From the NCBI RefSeq assembly GCF_016065055.1, contig NZ_CP065856.1, forward strand, positions 3,595,836-3,659,835: a stretch of DNA of 64,000 bases. Direction: 5' to 3'. Positions 1-8,939 of this stretch are shown here, one piece after another. How positions within the stretch are numbered: the first letter of the stretch is position 1; the number at the start of each line of letters is the position of its first letter. Origin of the DNA: Halosimplex litoreum. Its GTDB lineage: Archaea > Halobacteriota > Halobacteria > Halobacteriales > Haloarculaceae. A model generated the notes under the pieces. The model ran no database searches, was not told where the DNA came from, and saw only the letters and a program-made list of their open reading frames with translations. The translations under genes were made by a program, and so were the position numbers.

Positions 1-1
1 C

Positions 2-64
2 GACGGAAGCGACGACCGGTGGCAGTTCGTCTCGATGCACGTCAGCACGGCGAGGGATCTCTGA
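2..64 (+). CDS. C-terminal end of an upstream protein (partial)
   Basis: An open frame enters from the left edge and stops at TGA 62-64. The visible 20 residues end in ...QFVSMHVSTARDL. They look like ordinary protein rather than the Arg/Pro-rich translation typical of shadow frames in this GC-rich DNA. Too little is present to assign a family. The TGA overlaps an ATG (64-66), so translation may be coupled to what follows. Confidence 0.5.
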   Translation, partial: DGSDDRWQFVSMHVSTARDL

Positions 65-101
65 TGGACCGGACGACTCGACGCTCGGGAGGTGAGCGCT
101 G

Positions 102-488
102 ATGGTCGGTCCGATCTCGGCCGAGGAGCGCTCGGCGTTCAACCGCCGGGTCGTCTACGGGACGACGTTACTGGTGGGGCTGTCGGGCGGGTTGATCACG
201 CTGCAGATAGAGACGACCGCGGTCCAGACCCTGGGCGCCGTCGTCCTCGGGCTACTCGTCGGCTACCCGCTGGCGCAGTACGTCGTCCCGACCGGCCCCG
301 CGCCGGCCGACCGTCAGCGCGAGCGCCTCGACCGCGAGAACCCCTTCACCGACGGCGGTGACGGTACCTCGGACGCCGAGGGCAGCCGACGCGGCGGTAC
401 CGACCCCGAACGCGAAAGCGGCCGGGGTGACGGTGCCGGCGAGTCCCGCCGGTCTCGGTCGCGCTCGGACGATTACGGACGGCGCTGA
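102..488 (+). CDS. Small two-helix membrane protein, unknown function
   Basis: A 128-residue protein not assigned to a characterised family. Residues about 18-37 and 43-62 form two hydrophobic helices with a short polar turn between them. They are followed by about 60 residues of Arg/Asp/Gly-rich, probably disordered tail, likely cytoplasmic. The ATG at 102 overlaps the TGA (100-102) of a 12-codon mini-ORF, which itself overlaps the stop of the upstream gene, so this gene probably belongs to the operon entering from the left. The hydrophobic half is convincing. The tail is low-complexity and gives no functional clue. Confidence 0.65.
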   Translation: MVGPISAEERSAFNRRVVYGTTLLVGLSGGLITLQIETTAVQTLGAVVLGLLVGYPLAQYVVPTGPAPADRQRERLDRENPFTDGGDGTSDAEGSRRGGTDPERESGRGDGAGESRRSRSRSDDYGRR

Positions 489-522
489 CGGGACGACACG
501 GCGTGAAGACGGTTCTGCGGCC

Positions 523-1473
523 TCACTCGGCGACGCGAGCGAGCCACAGCGTCGGGTCGTCGAGTTCGGCGTCCGTGGGGAGGGTCTCGGGCGACTCCCA
601 GACGGTGGCGGCGCCGGCGACGCCTCGCTCGTCGGCGACGACGTCGAAGAAGGCCTTCCCGCGTTCGTACTGACGTCGTTTCATACCGAGGCCGAGTAAC
701 CGGCGCATCACCCGGGAGAGGGGGCCGCGGCCGCGACGGCGCGCTTCGACTTTCTCGCGGAGGTCGGCGTACTCGTCGTCGAACGCCCGGTCCATGACGA
801 GCTCGGCGTAGCCCTCGACGGCCGTCATCGTGGTGTCCAGACCCTGCAGGGCGTCGCGGTCGAGGCTCCCCTCGCCGAGCGCCGCGACGGCCTCCTCCAT
901 CGTCGTTTCGAGGTGCTCGGACAGCCAGGGGGCGGCGCCGAACTCGGCGGCGTGGGCCACTTCGTGGAAGGCGATCCAGCGGCGGAAGCGGTCGAAATCG
1001 GCGTCGAGGGCGTCGGCCACCGTCTCGATGTTCGGGTGGACGAAATACAGCGCGTGGTCGTCGCCCTCGGCGAGCAGCAGGGGGTCGTACTGCCCGAGGA
1101 CGTTGTTGCCGAGGAAGGCCAGGGCGACGCTCATCGTCCCGGTGTTGACGACCCGGCTGGCGCCGGGGAACATCGTCACCTGTTCTTCGAGCGGGCGCAT
1201 GACCCGCTCGAAGGTGGCGACGTTGGCGTCGACCCAGTGGTGGCGGTTCTGGATCTCGACGACCTCCGGCAGGTCGAACTCCACGGCGCCGACCGACCGC
1301 ACGCGGTCGCGAGCGTCGCGCACGTCGGCCGCGTAGGCGGCCTCCTCCTCGCGTGTGAGCGCGATCGACCCGGGGTCGGTCGAGGCCTTCGCGGCGTCGG
1401 CGACGGCGGCCCAGTCGACCGGCCCGTCCCCCGACGCCGTCGTGACCGCCCGGACGCTCTCGTACAGTCCCAT
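523..1473 (-). CDS. Zincin-like metalloprotease, Zincin_2/DUF2342 family
   Basis: A 316-residue protein with the zinc-protease signature HEVAH at residues 170-174, preceded by the hydrophobic stretch RRWIAF. This matches the family often annotated as zinc-dependent metalloprotease or 'coenzyme F420 biosynthesis-associated protein'; the F420 label reflects genomic association, not proven chemistry. The two His of the motif should bind zinc and Glu171 should activate water. There is no signal peptide, so it is probably cytoplasmic. Length is normal for the archaeal members. Substrate unknown. It is transcribed leftward and separated from its neighbours. Confidence 0.8.
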   Translation of the reverse strand: MGLYESVRAVTTASGDGPVDWAAVADAAKASTDPGSIALTREEEAAYAADVRDARDRVRSVGAVEFDLPEVVEIQNRHHWVDANVATFERVMRPLEEQVTMFPGASRVVNTGTMSVALAFLGNNVLGQYDPLLLAEGDDHALYFVHPNIETVADALDADFDRFRRWIAFHEVAHAAEFGAAPWLSEHLETTMEEAVAALGEGSLDRDALQGLDTTMTAVEGYAELVMDRAFDDEYADLREKVEARRRGRGPLSRVMRRLLGLGMKRRQYERGKAFFDVVADERGVAGAATVWESPETLPTDAELDDPTLWLARVAE

Positions 1474-1520
1474 ACCTGACCCACGTCATCCGACGGGATA
1501 GGCCTTCTCCCCGCCCGTCC

Positions 1521-1835
1521 TCAGAGGCGCGCCCGGAGCCCGCCGCTCTCGGCCTCCTCGCCCGCCGACTCGTCGAGGACCGGCTCGCCCGACCCGCCGA
1601 GCAACCGCCGGAGCGCGACGACTGCGAGGATCATCCCGGCGAAGGTGAGGACGATCCCGAAGGGGTTGGTCCCGTCCTCGTCGCTCGCCGTCTCCGCCGT
1701 CTCGTCGCCCTCGTCCTCCCCGAACGGGAGGCCGCCGAATCCGGTGTCGTCGTCGGGCTCGCCCTCGCTGTACGGTGCGTTGGCGGTGAACTCGGCGCCG
1801 TCGAGGTGGATCTCCAGGAGCGTGAACTTCGCCAT
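1521..1835 (-). CDS. Single-helix acidic membrane protein, unknown
   Basis: A 104-residue protein starting MAKFTLLEIHLDG. It has a short beta-like N-terminal segment, an acidic Gly/Asp/Glu linker at about 23-55, one transmembrane helix at about 60-78 (GIVLTFAGMILAVVALRRLL) and an acidic tail. Nothing identifies a reaction. The topology suggests a small membrane-anchored accessory protein. It lies 47 bp upstream of the metalloprotease gene on the same strand and could be co-transcribed with it. Confidence 0.6.
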   Translation of the reverse strand: MAKFTLLEIHLDGAEFTANAPYSEGEPDDDTGFGGLPFGEDEGDETAETASDEDGTNPFGIVLTFAGMILAVVALRRLLGGSGEPVLDESAGEEAESGGLRARL

Positions 1836-1955
1836 GGATGACGTTCGACGACGGGCCAGATAGTGGTTTCCCCGGCATACCCGTGGCGGGGGATCCCGAC
1901 GACACGCCGGCGGACGGGGCCCGCGCGGTGGCCCTGGGGAGGCGATGCAGCGGCG

Positions 1956-2645
1956 TTACCGCGCCTCGGCGAGGAACCAGTCGAGGACGCGTTCGACGGC
2001 TCGACGGACTGTCTCGCTGGTCGAGGACTTGTCGACGCCCATGGCGTCGGCCACCTCCGCGAGGGTACACTCGCGCGGGACCGCGAAGTACCCTTCCCGG
2101 AGCGCGACCAGCAGCGTCTCGCGCTGGCGGTCGGTCAGCACCGCCGAGCGGTCGTCGCCGTGAACCACGGAGAGGAGGTCGTACCGCCGGTCCGCGGCGT
2201 CGAGGCGGTCGCCGAACGCGTCGAACTGCGCCCGCGTCGCCGTGACGGTGAACTCGATCGAGCCGTCCTCGACGACGACCGGAAACTCCGGCGTGAGCGC
2301 GGAGTCGCCGAGGAACTCGAACAGCCCCTGCTCGCGCGTCTCGTACCTGACCAGCGCCCGGTCGGAACCGGTGTACAGCGGGGCCGACGAGACCACGTCC
2401 GGATGCTCGCGGAGCCCGTCGAGGGCGCTCTCGGGGTCGACCGCCAGTATCTCGCCGAGTTCCAGCGTCCGGTCGTCCAGCGGGACGCCGGTGAGGAGCC
2501 GGAAAGTCGCGTCCGAAAACGCCTGCGACACCTCCCCGACCCAGACGTCACCGGGCAGCGCCATCCGGATCCGAGCCCGGATCATCGGCGCGACCTCCAC
2601 GCCGCGGACGGGCGGTTCTCCCGCGTTCTCGTCGGTCGACGGCAC
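1956..2645 (-). CDS. HTH_10 (bacterio-opsin activator type) transcriptional regulator
   Basis: A 229-residue protein. The C-terminal about 55 residues, beginning LTDRQRETLLVALREGYF and continuing through VADAMGVDKSST, are the haloarchaeal HTH_10 DNA-binding domain. The N-terminal two thirds is the usual variable sensor-like domain of this group. The start used is GTG at 2645, because a TATA-like box (TTTATG on the minus strand) lies about 28 nt upstream, as in leaderless haloarchaeal genes. ATG at 2585 (MIRARIRMALP) is the main alternative and looks more like the N-terminus of homologues. Ligand and targets are unknown. Confidence 0.8.
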   Translation of the reverse strand: MPSTDENAGEPPVRGVEVAPMIRARIRMALPGDVWVGEVSQAFSDATFRLLTGVPLDDRTLELGEILAVDPESALDGLREHPDVVSSAPLYTGSDRALVRYETREQGLFEFLGDSALTPEFPVVVEDGSIEFTVTATRAQFDAFGDRLDAADRRYDLLSVVHGDDRSAVLTDRQRETLLVALREGYFAVPRECTLAEVADAMGVDKSSTSETVRRAVERVLDWFLAEAR

Positions 2646-2670
2646 ATATCCCGAGTGACGGGCGGGTCCA

Positions 2671-2676
2671 CATAAA
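2671..2676 (-). promoter_or_regulatory. TATA-like box for the HTH_10 regulator
   Basis: The plus strand reads CATAAA, so the minus strand reads TTTATG. It is centred about 28 nt before GTG 2645, the expected spacing for a leaderless archaeal transcript, and it supports that GTG as the start. Confidence 0.45.
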
Positions 2677-2750
2677 TCCGGGTCCGCCGCGCGCCGGGAG
2701 GCGAACGGGGCGGTCGGTGTCGCTGTCGACCGGTCCCGCGGCGCGGTCGG

Positions 2751-3203
2751 TCACTCGACCCCGCGGCGCCACAGGACGAGCGCGTGGCCGGCGCCCGCGA
2801 GGACGACGCCGATCAGCGCGAGCAGGACCGCGAACGCGACGTACCCCCACATCGGGTCGGCGTAGGGGAGGATCACGTCCGTCGGCGGTTCGACCGCCCA
2901 CGGACTCAGGTGAAAGAAGACGAGCATCCCGGCGCCGAGTACCATCACGGTCGTCCAGTAGCGAACGCTCTCGCGACCGGTCACCGACAACAGGAACCCG
3001 ACCGCGACCAGCGGGTAGACGGCGAGACTGTAGGTGAACGGGTTCACTTCCGGCGTGATCGGCCAGCCCACGTGGTTCCCGCGGATCACGTGGTCGACGT
3101 GGTGGGCCAGCCCCAGCAGCGTCGCGAGCCCGAATAGCAAGTACGACCGCAGGGACAGTCCCTCGTCGGCGCGTTCGGACGACTGTCGCGTTCTCTCGCT
3201 CAT
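2751..3203 (-). CDS. Four-helix integral membrane protein, unknown
   Basis: A 150-residue protein with hydrophobic segments at about 19-38, 56-74, 83-100 and 119-141. The first helix carries a HHVDH cluster (AHHVDHVI), a possible metal or haem ligand set, and a second feature is the PEVNPFTY loop. No family name is assigned. It is divergent from the enolase-superfamily gene to its right, and the two share about 180 bp of upstream DNA. The function remains open. Confidence 0.65.
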   Translation of the reverse strand: MSERTRQSSERADEGLSLRSYLLFGLATLLGLAHHVDHVIRGNHVGWPITPEVNPFTYSLAVYPLVAVGFLLSVTGRESVRYWTTVMVLGAGMLVFFHLSPWAVEPPTDVILPYADPMWGYVAFAVLLALIGVVLAGAGHALVLWRRGVE

Positions 3204-3385
3204 ACTCGACGGTCGCGCCCGCCACGGGTCAGCCTGTGCCCAACGTGTTGGGCGAGCCGGTCGCGGCCGTCGGACCGCCCGTGCGGCGCGACGCCGTGCC
3301 CCCGCGCGCTCGGCGCGGCGGTGACGGTCCCCGTTGGGCGGTGTCGACCCCGGGACTACTTGAGCGATCCCGTCCCACGGTCGAT

Positions 3386-4561
3386 ATGGCCCCGGAGATC
3401 ACCAAGATCGAGAGCGTGGAGTTCGCCTACGAGATCCCCGAGATGGGGACCGACCAGCACGGGTTCAACCTCGTCTACGAACCCGGCGAGAGCGTCGAGC
3501 GTAAGCTGTTCGCCGTCACCGTCCACACCGACGCGGGGATCACCGGCGAGTACGTCGGCGGCAACTCCCCCGGTGCCGCCCAGATCAACACCTTCGCCGA
3601 CTACCTCGTCGGGAAGAACCCCCTCGCTCGCGAGAAACACTGGTCGGAGATCAAACGCGCCTTACGCAAGTACGACCGCATGGGCATCGGCCCGGTCGAC
3701 ATCGCGCTGTGGGACTTCGCCGGCAAGTACTACGACGCGCCGATCCACGAACTCCTCGGCACCTACCGCGAACGGCTGCCCGCCTACGCCTCGACCTATC
3801 ACGGCGACGAGAACGGCGGTCTCGAAACCCCCGAGGACTTCGCCGACTTCGCCGAGGAGTGTCTGGATCTGGGCTACCCCGGCTTCAAGATCCACGGCTG
3901 GGGCGGCAGCGACGGCTCCCGTGACCTCGACCGCGAGATCGACGCCGTCCACGCCGTCGGCGAGCGCGTCGGCGACGAGATGGACCTGATGCACGACCCG
4001 GCCTGCGAACTGGAGACGCTAGCCGACGCCCTGGAACTCGGTCGGGCGCTCGACGAGCAGGACTTCTTCTGGTACGAGGACCCCTACCGCGACGGCGGCA
4101 TCTCACAGCACGCCCACCGCAAGCTCCGCCAGCAGCTCGACACGCCGATCCTCCAGACCGAGCACGTCCGCGGCTTGGAACCGTTTACCGACTTCATCGA
4201 CGCCGAGGCGACCGACTTCGTCCGCGCCGACCCCGAGTACGACGGCGGGATCACCGGCGCGATGAAACGCGCCCGTGTCGCCGAGGGTCACGGCCTCGAC
4301 GTGGAGTTCCACGCGCCGGGCCCCGCCCAACGGCACTGCATGGCCGCCGTCCGCAACTCCAACTACTACGAGATGGCGCTCGTGCATCCCGACGCGCCCA
4401 ACACGACGCCGCCGGTCTACGCCGGCAACTACGAGGACCAACTCGACAGCGTCGACGACGAGGGCACCGTCCCCGTCCCCGACGGCCCCGGCCTCGGCGT
4501 CGAGTACGACTGGGACTACATCGAGGCCAACGCGACCGGAAGCGTCCACGTCTACGAGTAG
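3386..4561 (+). CDS. Enolase-superfamily (mandelate racemase/muconate lactonizing type) enzyme, probable sugar-acid dehydratase
   Basis: A 391-residue protein with the enolase-superfamily layout: capping domain to about residue 120, then the barrel. The expected metal ligands are Asp204 (LMHDP), Glu231 (WYEDPY) and Glu259 (QTEH). The general acid/base His309 (EFHAPG) sits 50 residues after the third ligand, as in mandelate racemase. The usual KxK motif reads K168-I-H170 (FKIH), so one base is replaced by His, which narrows the possible reaction but does not identify it. ATG 3386 is preferred to the long upstream open frame, whose extra residues are Arg/Pro-rich. Sugar-acid dehydration is inferred from the family. 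Confidence 0.78.
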   Translation: MAPEITKIESVEFAYEIPEMGTDQHGFNLVYEPGESVERKLFAVTVHTDAGITGEYVGGNSPGAAQINTFADYLVGKNPLAREKHWSEIKRALRKYDRMGIGPVDIALWDFAGKYYDAPIHELLGTYRERLPAYASTYHGDENGGLETPEDFADFAEECLDLGYPGFKIHGWGGSDGSRDLDREIDAVHAVGERVGDEMDLMHDPACELETLADALELGRALDEQDFFWYEDPYRDGGISQHAHRKLRQQLDTPILQTEHVRGLEPFTDFIDAEATDFVRADPEYDGGITGAMKRARVAEGHGLDVEFHAPGPAQRHCMAAVRNSNYYEMALVHPDAPNTTPPVYAGNYEDQLDSVDDEGTVPVPDGPGLGVEYDWDYIEANATGSVHVYE

Positions 4562-4647
4562 CGGAGGCTCGGCCCGACCACCGTCGCCGGCCCCGTCCCC
4601 GTCGCCGCCGTCGAAGCCACTAAGCCGCCGTCGGCCTGAGCGGACCC

Positions 4648-6033
4648 ATGCGACTGTTCTGGCACCAGCGCGACCTGCGACTGCGGGACAACCGCGGGCT
4701 GGCGACCGCCGCCGCGGACGGCCCGGTCGTCCCCGTGTTCGTCTACGACACCGACTTCCTCGAACACGTCGGGCGTCGTCAGCGCGCCTTCTTCATGCGC
4801 GGTGTGCGACGGCTTCACGAGGCCTACCGCGAGCGCGGCGGGGACCTCGTGGTGCGGACGGGCTCCCCGAGCGAGGTACTGCCCGAAGTCGCCGACGAGT
4901 TCGGGGCCGACACCGTCGTCTACAACGACCACTACCGCCCCGCCCGTCGCGAACGCCAGCAGCGCGTCGAGGCGGTCTGCGATCGGGCGGGCCTCGACAC
5001 CGTCGGCGAGACGGATCTGGTGCTCGTCGACCCCGGCCGCCTCGACGACCGGTACCCGAACCACAGCCAGTTCCACAACGACTGGCAGCAGGTGCCGAAG
5101 TCCGCGCCCGCACCGGCGCTCGAGGCCGACGACCTGGCAGAATTAGACAGCGGGGAGACCGTTCCGGTGCCCGACGCGGACATCGACCTCCCGGAAGCGG
5201 GCTCCGACGCGGCCCGCGAGCGCTACGACGCCTTTCTGCAGGATGGGATCTACAGCTACAACGACACTCGCGACGACCTCCCGCTGGCGGTCGAGCGGCC
5301 GACCCAGGCGGTCTCGCGCATGTCGCCGTACATCGCCGCGGGGATGATCGGGATCCGCGAGCTGTGGCGCGACGCGACGGAGATCCACGACTCGGTCTCG
5401 GGCACCGAGCAGCGCAACGTTCAGAAGTACCGCTACGAACTGTCCTGGCGCGAGCAGAACTACCACCTGCTGTACTACAACCCCGACCTGCCGGTGGCGA
5501 ACTACAAGTCGATCCCCAACGAGATCGAGTGGCGCGACGACCCCGACGAGTTCGAGGCCTGGAAGCGCGGCGAGACGGGCTATCCGCTCGTCGACGCTGG
5601 GATGCGCCAGCTCCGCGAGGAAGGGTATATCCACAACCGGCCGCGCCAGGTCGTCGCCTCCTTTCTCACGAAGCACCTGCTGGTAGACTGGCGGAAAGGG
5701 CTGGCCCACTTCGCCGCCCAGCTGGTCGACCACGACCCAGCGTCGAACTCGGGCAACTGGCAGTGGATCGCCTCCACGGGCACCGATTCCGTGGACGTCC
5801 GCATCTTCGACCCCGTGAGCCAGCTGAGCAAGTACGACGACGGAGCGACGTTCGTGAAGGCGTACGTCCCGGAGCTTCGGAACGTGCCGGCCGGGAAGGT
5901 GGTCGACTGGCCGACGCTTCCCGCCGCCGAGCGCGAGGAGTTGGCGCCCGACTATCCCGACCCGATCGTCGACCGCAACGAAGGCTACGAGCGCGCCCAG
6001 CGTGTCTTCGAGCGGGCGCTGGGGAAGCGATGA
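4648..6033 (+). CDS. phr: Deoxyribodipyrimidine photolyase (class I photolyase/cryptochrome)
   Basis: A 461-residue light-driven repair enzyme. The N-terminal Rossmann domain begins MRLFWHQRDLRLRDN, the classic photolyase start. The FAD-binding helical domain contains GYPLVDAGMRQL, YIHNRPRQVVASFLTKHLL, DWRKG and NSGNWQWIASTG, which line the flavin and lesion pocket. It should split cyclobutane pyrimidine dimers using reduced FAD, fitting a sun-exposed halophile. Length is normal. It is translationally coupled to the next gene through an ATGA overlap at 6030-6033, so the two proteins are probably made together. Confidence 0.93.
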   Translation: MRLFWHQRDLRLRDNRGLATAAADGPVVPVFVYDTDFLEHVGRRQRAFFMRGVRRLHEAYRERGGDLVVRTGSPSEVLPEVADEFGADTVVYNDHYRPARRERQQRVEAVCDRAGLDTVGETDLVLVDPGRLDDRYPNHSQFHNDWQQVPKSAPAPALEADDLAELDSGETVPVPDADIDLPEAGSDAARERYDAFLQDGIYSYNDTRDDLPLAVERPTQAVSRMSPYIAAGMIGIRELWRDATEIHDSVSGTEQRNVQKYRYELSWREQNYHLLYYNPDLPVANYKSIPNEIEWRDDPDEFEAWKRGETGYPLVDAGMRQLREEGYIHNRPRQVVASFLTKHLLVDWRKGLAHFAAQLVDHDPASNSGNWQWIASTGTDSVDVRIFDPVSQLSKYDDGATFVKAYVPELRNVPAGKVVDWPTLPAAEREELAPDYPDPIVDRNEGYERAQRVFERALGKR

Positions 6034-6482
6034 CGGAGGCGGGCGGATCCGTGCTGGCCGAGGCGTCGGCGGACGCGCGCGTCTGTGTGGTCGCGACACG
6101 ACCGGCGACCTTCGAGCGCTGTCGCGAGGGGTTCTACCCGGCACCGGCCTCGTACGACCGGGTCGACGAACCGTTCGATCACGTTGCGTTCTACCGGACC
6201 GCACCAGTCTCGGCGGTCACACACGTCGCTCGCGTGACCGAGCGAGTCGACCAGCGGCGGGGCGACCCCGGGCCGCTCTCGGAGCGCGACTGGCTGGCGA
6301 CGATCGACCCGTTCGTCGACACCGACGCCGTCGTGGTCTTCGAACTGGGACACCTCGAAGCGCTGGCGAACCCGATCGAGAACGACGTGAACGGCCTCCG
6401 CGGCGCGTGGTACTGCACGGTCGGCGACCTCGACGGTGCGACCGGCCTGTCTGACCTGACCGAGCGCGACGACTCCCGCTGA
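6030..6482 (+). CDS. Unknown protein coupled to photolyase
   Basis: A 150-residue soluble protein whose ATG (6030) overlaps the photolyase stop. It starts with a poorly conserved-looking 17-residue segment and then has VCVVATRPATFERCREGFYP, FDHVAFYRTAPVSAVTHVARV and a C-terminal DAVVVFELGHL strand. The alternation of strands with a basic turn faintly recalls PUA/EVE-like RNA- or modified-base-binding folds, but I cannot confirm this. No catalytic motif or membrane segment is seen. Coupling suggests a role in DNA repair or in sensing damage, which is inference only. Confidence 0.65.
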   Translation: MTEAGGSVLAEASADARVCVVATRPATFERCREGFYPAPASYDRVDEPFDHVAFYRTAPVSAVTHVARVTERVDQRRGDPGPLSERDWLATIDPFVDTDAVVVFELGHLEALANPIENDVNGLRGAWYCTVGDLDGATGLSDLTERDDSR

Positions 6483-6559
6483 GTGGCCGGCGAACCGCGG
6501 GCCACGAACCGGCCGACCGCCGGGCAACAGCCAAGTCCCCGCCGGCCGATGCGGTAGCC

Positions 6560-7696
6560 ATGGCAGCCTACCGCGCGGGTATCGTCGGGGCCGGTGGCAT
6601 CGCCGGACTCGGTATCCTCGGGATGCACGACGAGGCGGACATCGGCGAGAAGAAGTTCACGGCCAGCCACGCCGGCGGCTACGCGGCCACCGACGACGTC
6701 GAGCTGGTCGCAGTCGCCGACGTCGACGAGGACAAGCTCGACCGTTTCGGCGACGCCTGGGACGTCCCGACCGAACGGCGCTACGTCGGCCACGAGGCGA
6801 TGCTCGACGCCGAGGATCTGGACGCCGTCTCGGTGTGTACGCCCTCTTTTCTCCACCGCGACCACGTCGTCGACGCGGCCCGCTCGGCGGCCGACCCCGA
6901 GGTGATCTGGTGCGAGAAGCCGATCGCCGCCTCCGTCACGGACGCCGAGGAGATGGTCGAGGCCTGCGAGGAGACCGACACCGAGTTGCTCGTCAACCAC
7001 TCCTTCCGGTTCACCGAGAAACAGGAGCGGCTCCGCGAACTCGTCCGCGAGGAGGGGCTCCTCGGGGAGGTACACGCGGTGTCGATGCAGTTCCGGATGG
7101 AACTGTTGCGCAACTCGACGCACCTGCTGGACATGCTCGTCTCGCTGCTGGACGCCCGGGCCGAGCGGGTCTCGGGGTACATCACCGGCGAGAACGAGGC
7201 CATCGACACGCTGGCGGGTGGCGACGGTGCGGGCGAGGCGGCCGGGACGGCTCCCGCGGTCGACGACGCCGGCGGCGGCGGCTTCGTCGTCATGGACGAC
7301 GGCACGTTCGCGACCGTCGACTGCACGATCCCGCGGGCGGACTCCTCGATGACGATGCAGTTCGTCGGGACCGAGGGTAAGCTGTATCTCAACAACGACG
7401 ACGGCGAGTGGCGCTACTGGCGGTTGGCGGAGGGCGACCACGTCGAGGCGGACCTGGCCGACTACGGTATCGAGGGCGCCTGGACGTGGGACGACGACTA
7501 CGAGCGAGCGTTCCCCAACGCCGCCAGCCACGTCGAGGAGTTGCTGGACGGGACCGCCGAGAACCGCTCGACCGGCCGCGAGGCGACCCGGTCGCTGGAG
7601 ATCATCGTCGGCTTCTACCTCTCGCATTACACCGGCGGACAGGTGTCGATCCCGCTCGACCGCCCGCTTCGCGACGCCGAGATCACGTCGTGGTAG
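6560..7696 (+). CDS. Gfo/Idh/MocA family NAD(P)-dependent oxidoreductase
   Basis: A 378-residue protein. The N-terminal Rossmann domain has GAGGIAGLG at about 10-18 and VAVADVD at the end of beta 2. The family motif EKPIA (WCEKPIAAS) lies near residue 120 and supplies the catalytic Lys. The C-terminal domain has the usual substrate-binding sheet (MQFVGTEGKLYL). The family oxidises or reduces hydroxyl groups of sugars and inositols; the substrate here is unknown. A Gly/Ala/Asp-rich insertion near residues 220-240 is probably a loop. It is a separate gene between the photolyase pair and a peptidase. Confidence 0.85.
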   Translation: MAAYRAGIVGAGGIAGLGILGMHDEADIGEKKFTASHAGGYAATDDVELVAVADVDEDKLDRFGDAWDVPTERRYVGHEAMLDAEDLDAVSVCTPSFLHRDHVVDAARSAADPEVIWCEKPIAASVTDAEEMVEACEETDTELLVNHSFRFTEKQERLRELVREEGLLGEVHAVSMQFRMELLRNSTHLLDMLVSLLDARAERVSGYITGENEAIDTLAGGDGAGEAAGTAPAVDDAGGGGFVVMDDGTFATVDCTIPRADSSMTMQFVGTEGKLYLNNDDGEWRYWRLAEGDHVEADLADYGIEGAWTWDDDYERAFPNAASHVEELLDGTAENRSTGREATRSLEIIVGFYLSHYTGGQVSIPLDRPLRDAEITSW

Positions 7697-7780
7697 GCGT
7701 GGCTCGGTTCGCCCGTCGCGTCGACCGCTCGCTCGTCCGCCAGTCACACGATTCAAGCGCGTTCGCACGAACGTCACGGC

Positions 7781-8848
7781 ATGGAGCGAGAACACAGGGC
7801 GTTTCTGGAGGACCTGCTCTCGACGGCGAGCCCGTCGGGCTACGAGGTCCCGGGCCAGCGCGTGTGGGTCGAGTACGTCGAATCGTTCGCCGACGACGTC
7901 GAAGTCGACGAGTACGGCAACGCCGTCGCGGTTCACGAGGGACGCGACGACGCAGACGCGTCGGTCGCGTTCGCGGGTCACGGCGACGAGATCGGGTTCG
8001 TCGTCCGCGAAGTCACCGACGACGGCTTCCTCTCGATCGGTCGCGTCGGCGGCTCGGACAACACGGTCACCCAGGGTCAGCACGTCACCGTCCACACCGA
8101 CGGCGGGCCCGTCGAGGGAGTCGTCGGCCAGACGGCGATCCACCTCCGTGACCGCGACGACGACTCGGCGCCGGACATCGCCGAACAGTGCGTCGACATC
8201 GGCGTCGAAGACGGCGAGGCCGCCGCGGACCTCGTCGAGGTGGGCGACCCGATCACCTTCGTCCAGCGCGTCCGGGAACTCGAAGACGGTCGGCTGACCG
8301 CTCGTGGGATGGACAACCGGGTCGGGATCTGGGCGGCTGCGGAGGGGTTGCGCCGGGCCGTCGAGGCCGGGGCGGACGCGACGGTGTACGCGGTCAGCAC
8401 GGTCCAGGAGGAGGTCGGGCTCCGGGGCGCCGAGATGGTCGGGTTCGACCTGGACCCCGACGCGGTTATCGCCTGCGACGTGACCCACGCGACGGACTCC
8501 CCGGGGGTACCCGGGAAGCAGTCGACCGGCGTCGAACTCGGCGGAGGGCCCGTGGTCGCTCGTGGGAGCGTGAACCACCCCGCGGTGGTCGCGGCCGTCC
8601 GCGAGGCGGCCGACGACCAGGGGATCGACGTGCAACTCGAAGCGACCGGGAGTCGGACGGGGACGGACGCGGACGCCTTCTACACCGCACGCGGGGGCAC
8701 GCCGACGCTCAGCCTGGGCGTCCCCAACCGGTACATGCACACCCCTGTCGAGGTGATCGACGCCGACGACCTGAACGCGACGGCGGACCTCCTCGGTGCG
8801 GTCGGCGCCGCGGCCGACTCGCACGCCCCGTTCGGCGTGGACATCTGA
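7781..8848 (+). CDS. M42 family metallo-aminopeptidase (tetrahedral aminopeptidase type)
   Basis: A 355-residue cytoplasmic peptidase. Family signatures in order are GHGDEIGF (first metal His/Asp), RGMDNRVG (bridging Asp), VQEEVGLRG (catalytic Glu pair), [12 protein letters not shown] (metal Asp) and YMHTPVEV (last metal His). The family forms large tetrahedral complexes that trim short peptides released by the proteasome. The first motif is GHGDE rather than the more common AHMDE, a small change that keeps the ligand. Length is typical. It stands alone, upstream of the LSm promoter. Confidence 0.88.
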   Translation: MEREHRAFLEDLLSTASPSGYEVPGQRVWVEYVESFADDVEVDEYGNAVAVHEGRDDADASVAFAGHGDEIGFVVREVTDDGFLSIGRVGGSDNTVTQGQHVTVHTDGGPVEGVVGQTAIHLRDRDDDSAPDIAEQCVDIGVEDGEAAADLVEVGDPITFVQRVRELEDGRLTARGMDNRVGIWAAAEGLRRAVEAGADATVYAVSTVQEEVGLRGAEMVGFDLDPDAVIACDVTHATDSPGVPGKQSTGVELGGGPVVARGSVNHPAVVAAVREAADDQGIDVQLEATGSRTGTDADAFYTARGGTPTLSLGVPNRYMHTPVEVIDADDLNATADLLGAVGAAADSHAPFGVDI

Positions 8849-8909
8849 GCGCGGCCGGGTCACCGGCGGAGACCGTGCGGGCCCTCGGTCCGATTGGGCA
8901 AGCGGTACG

Positions 8910-8915
8910 TTTATG
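8910..8915 (+). promoter_or_regulatory. TATA-like box for the LSm-rpl37e-purF operon
   Basis: TTTATG lies about 27-30 nt before ATG 8940, the geometry of a leaderless haloarchaeal promoter. No Shine-Dalgarno sequence is needed at that start. Confidence 0.5.
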
Positions 8916-8939
8916 CACGCGACGGCAGGCAGTTCGGGT

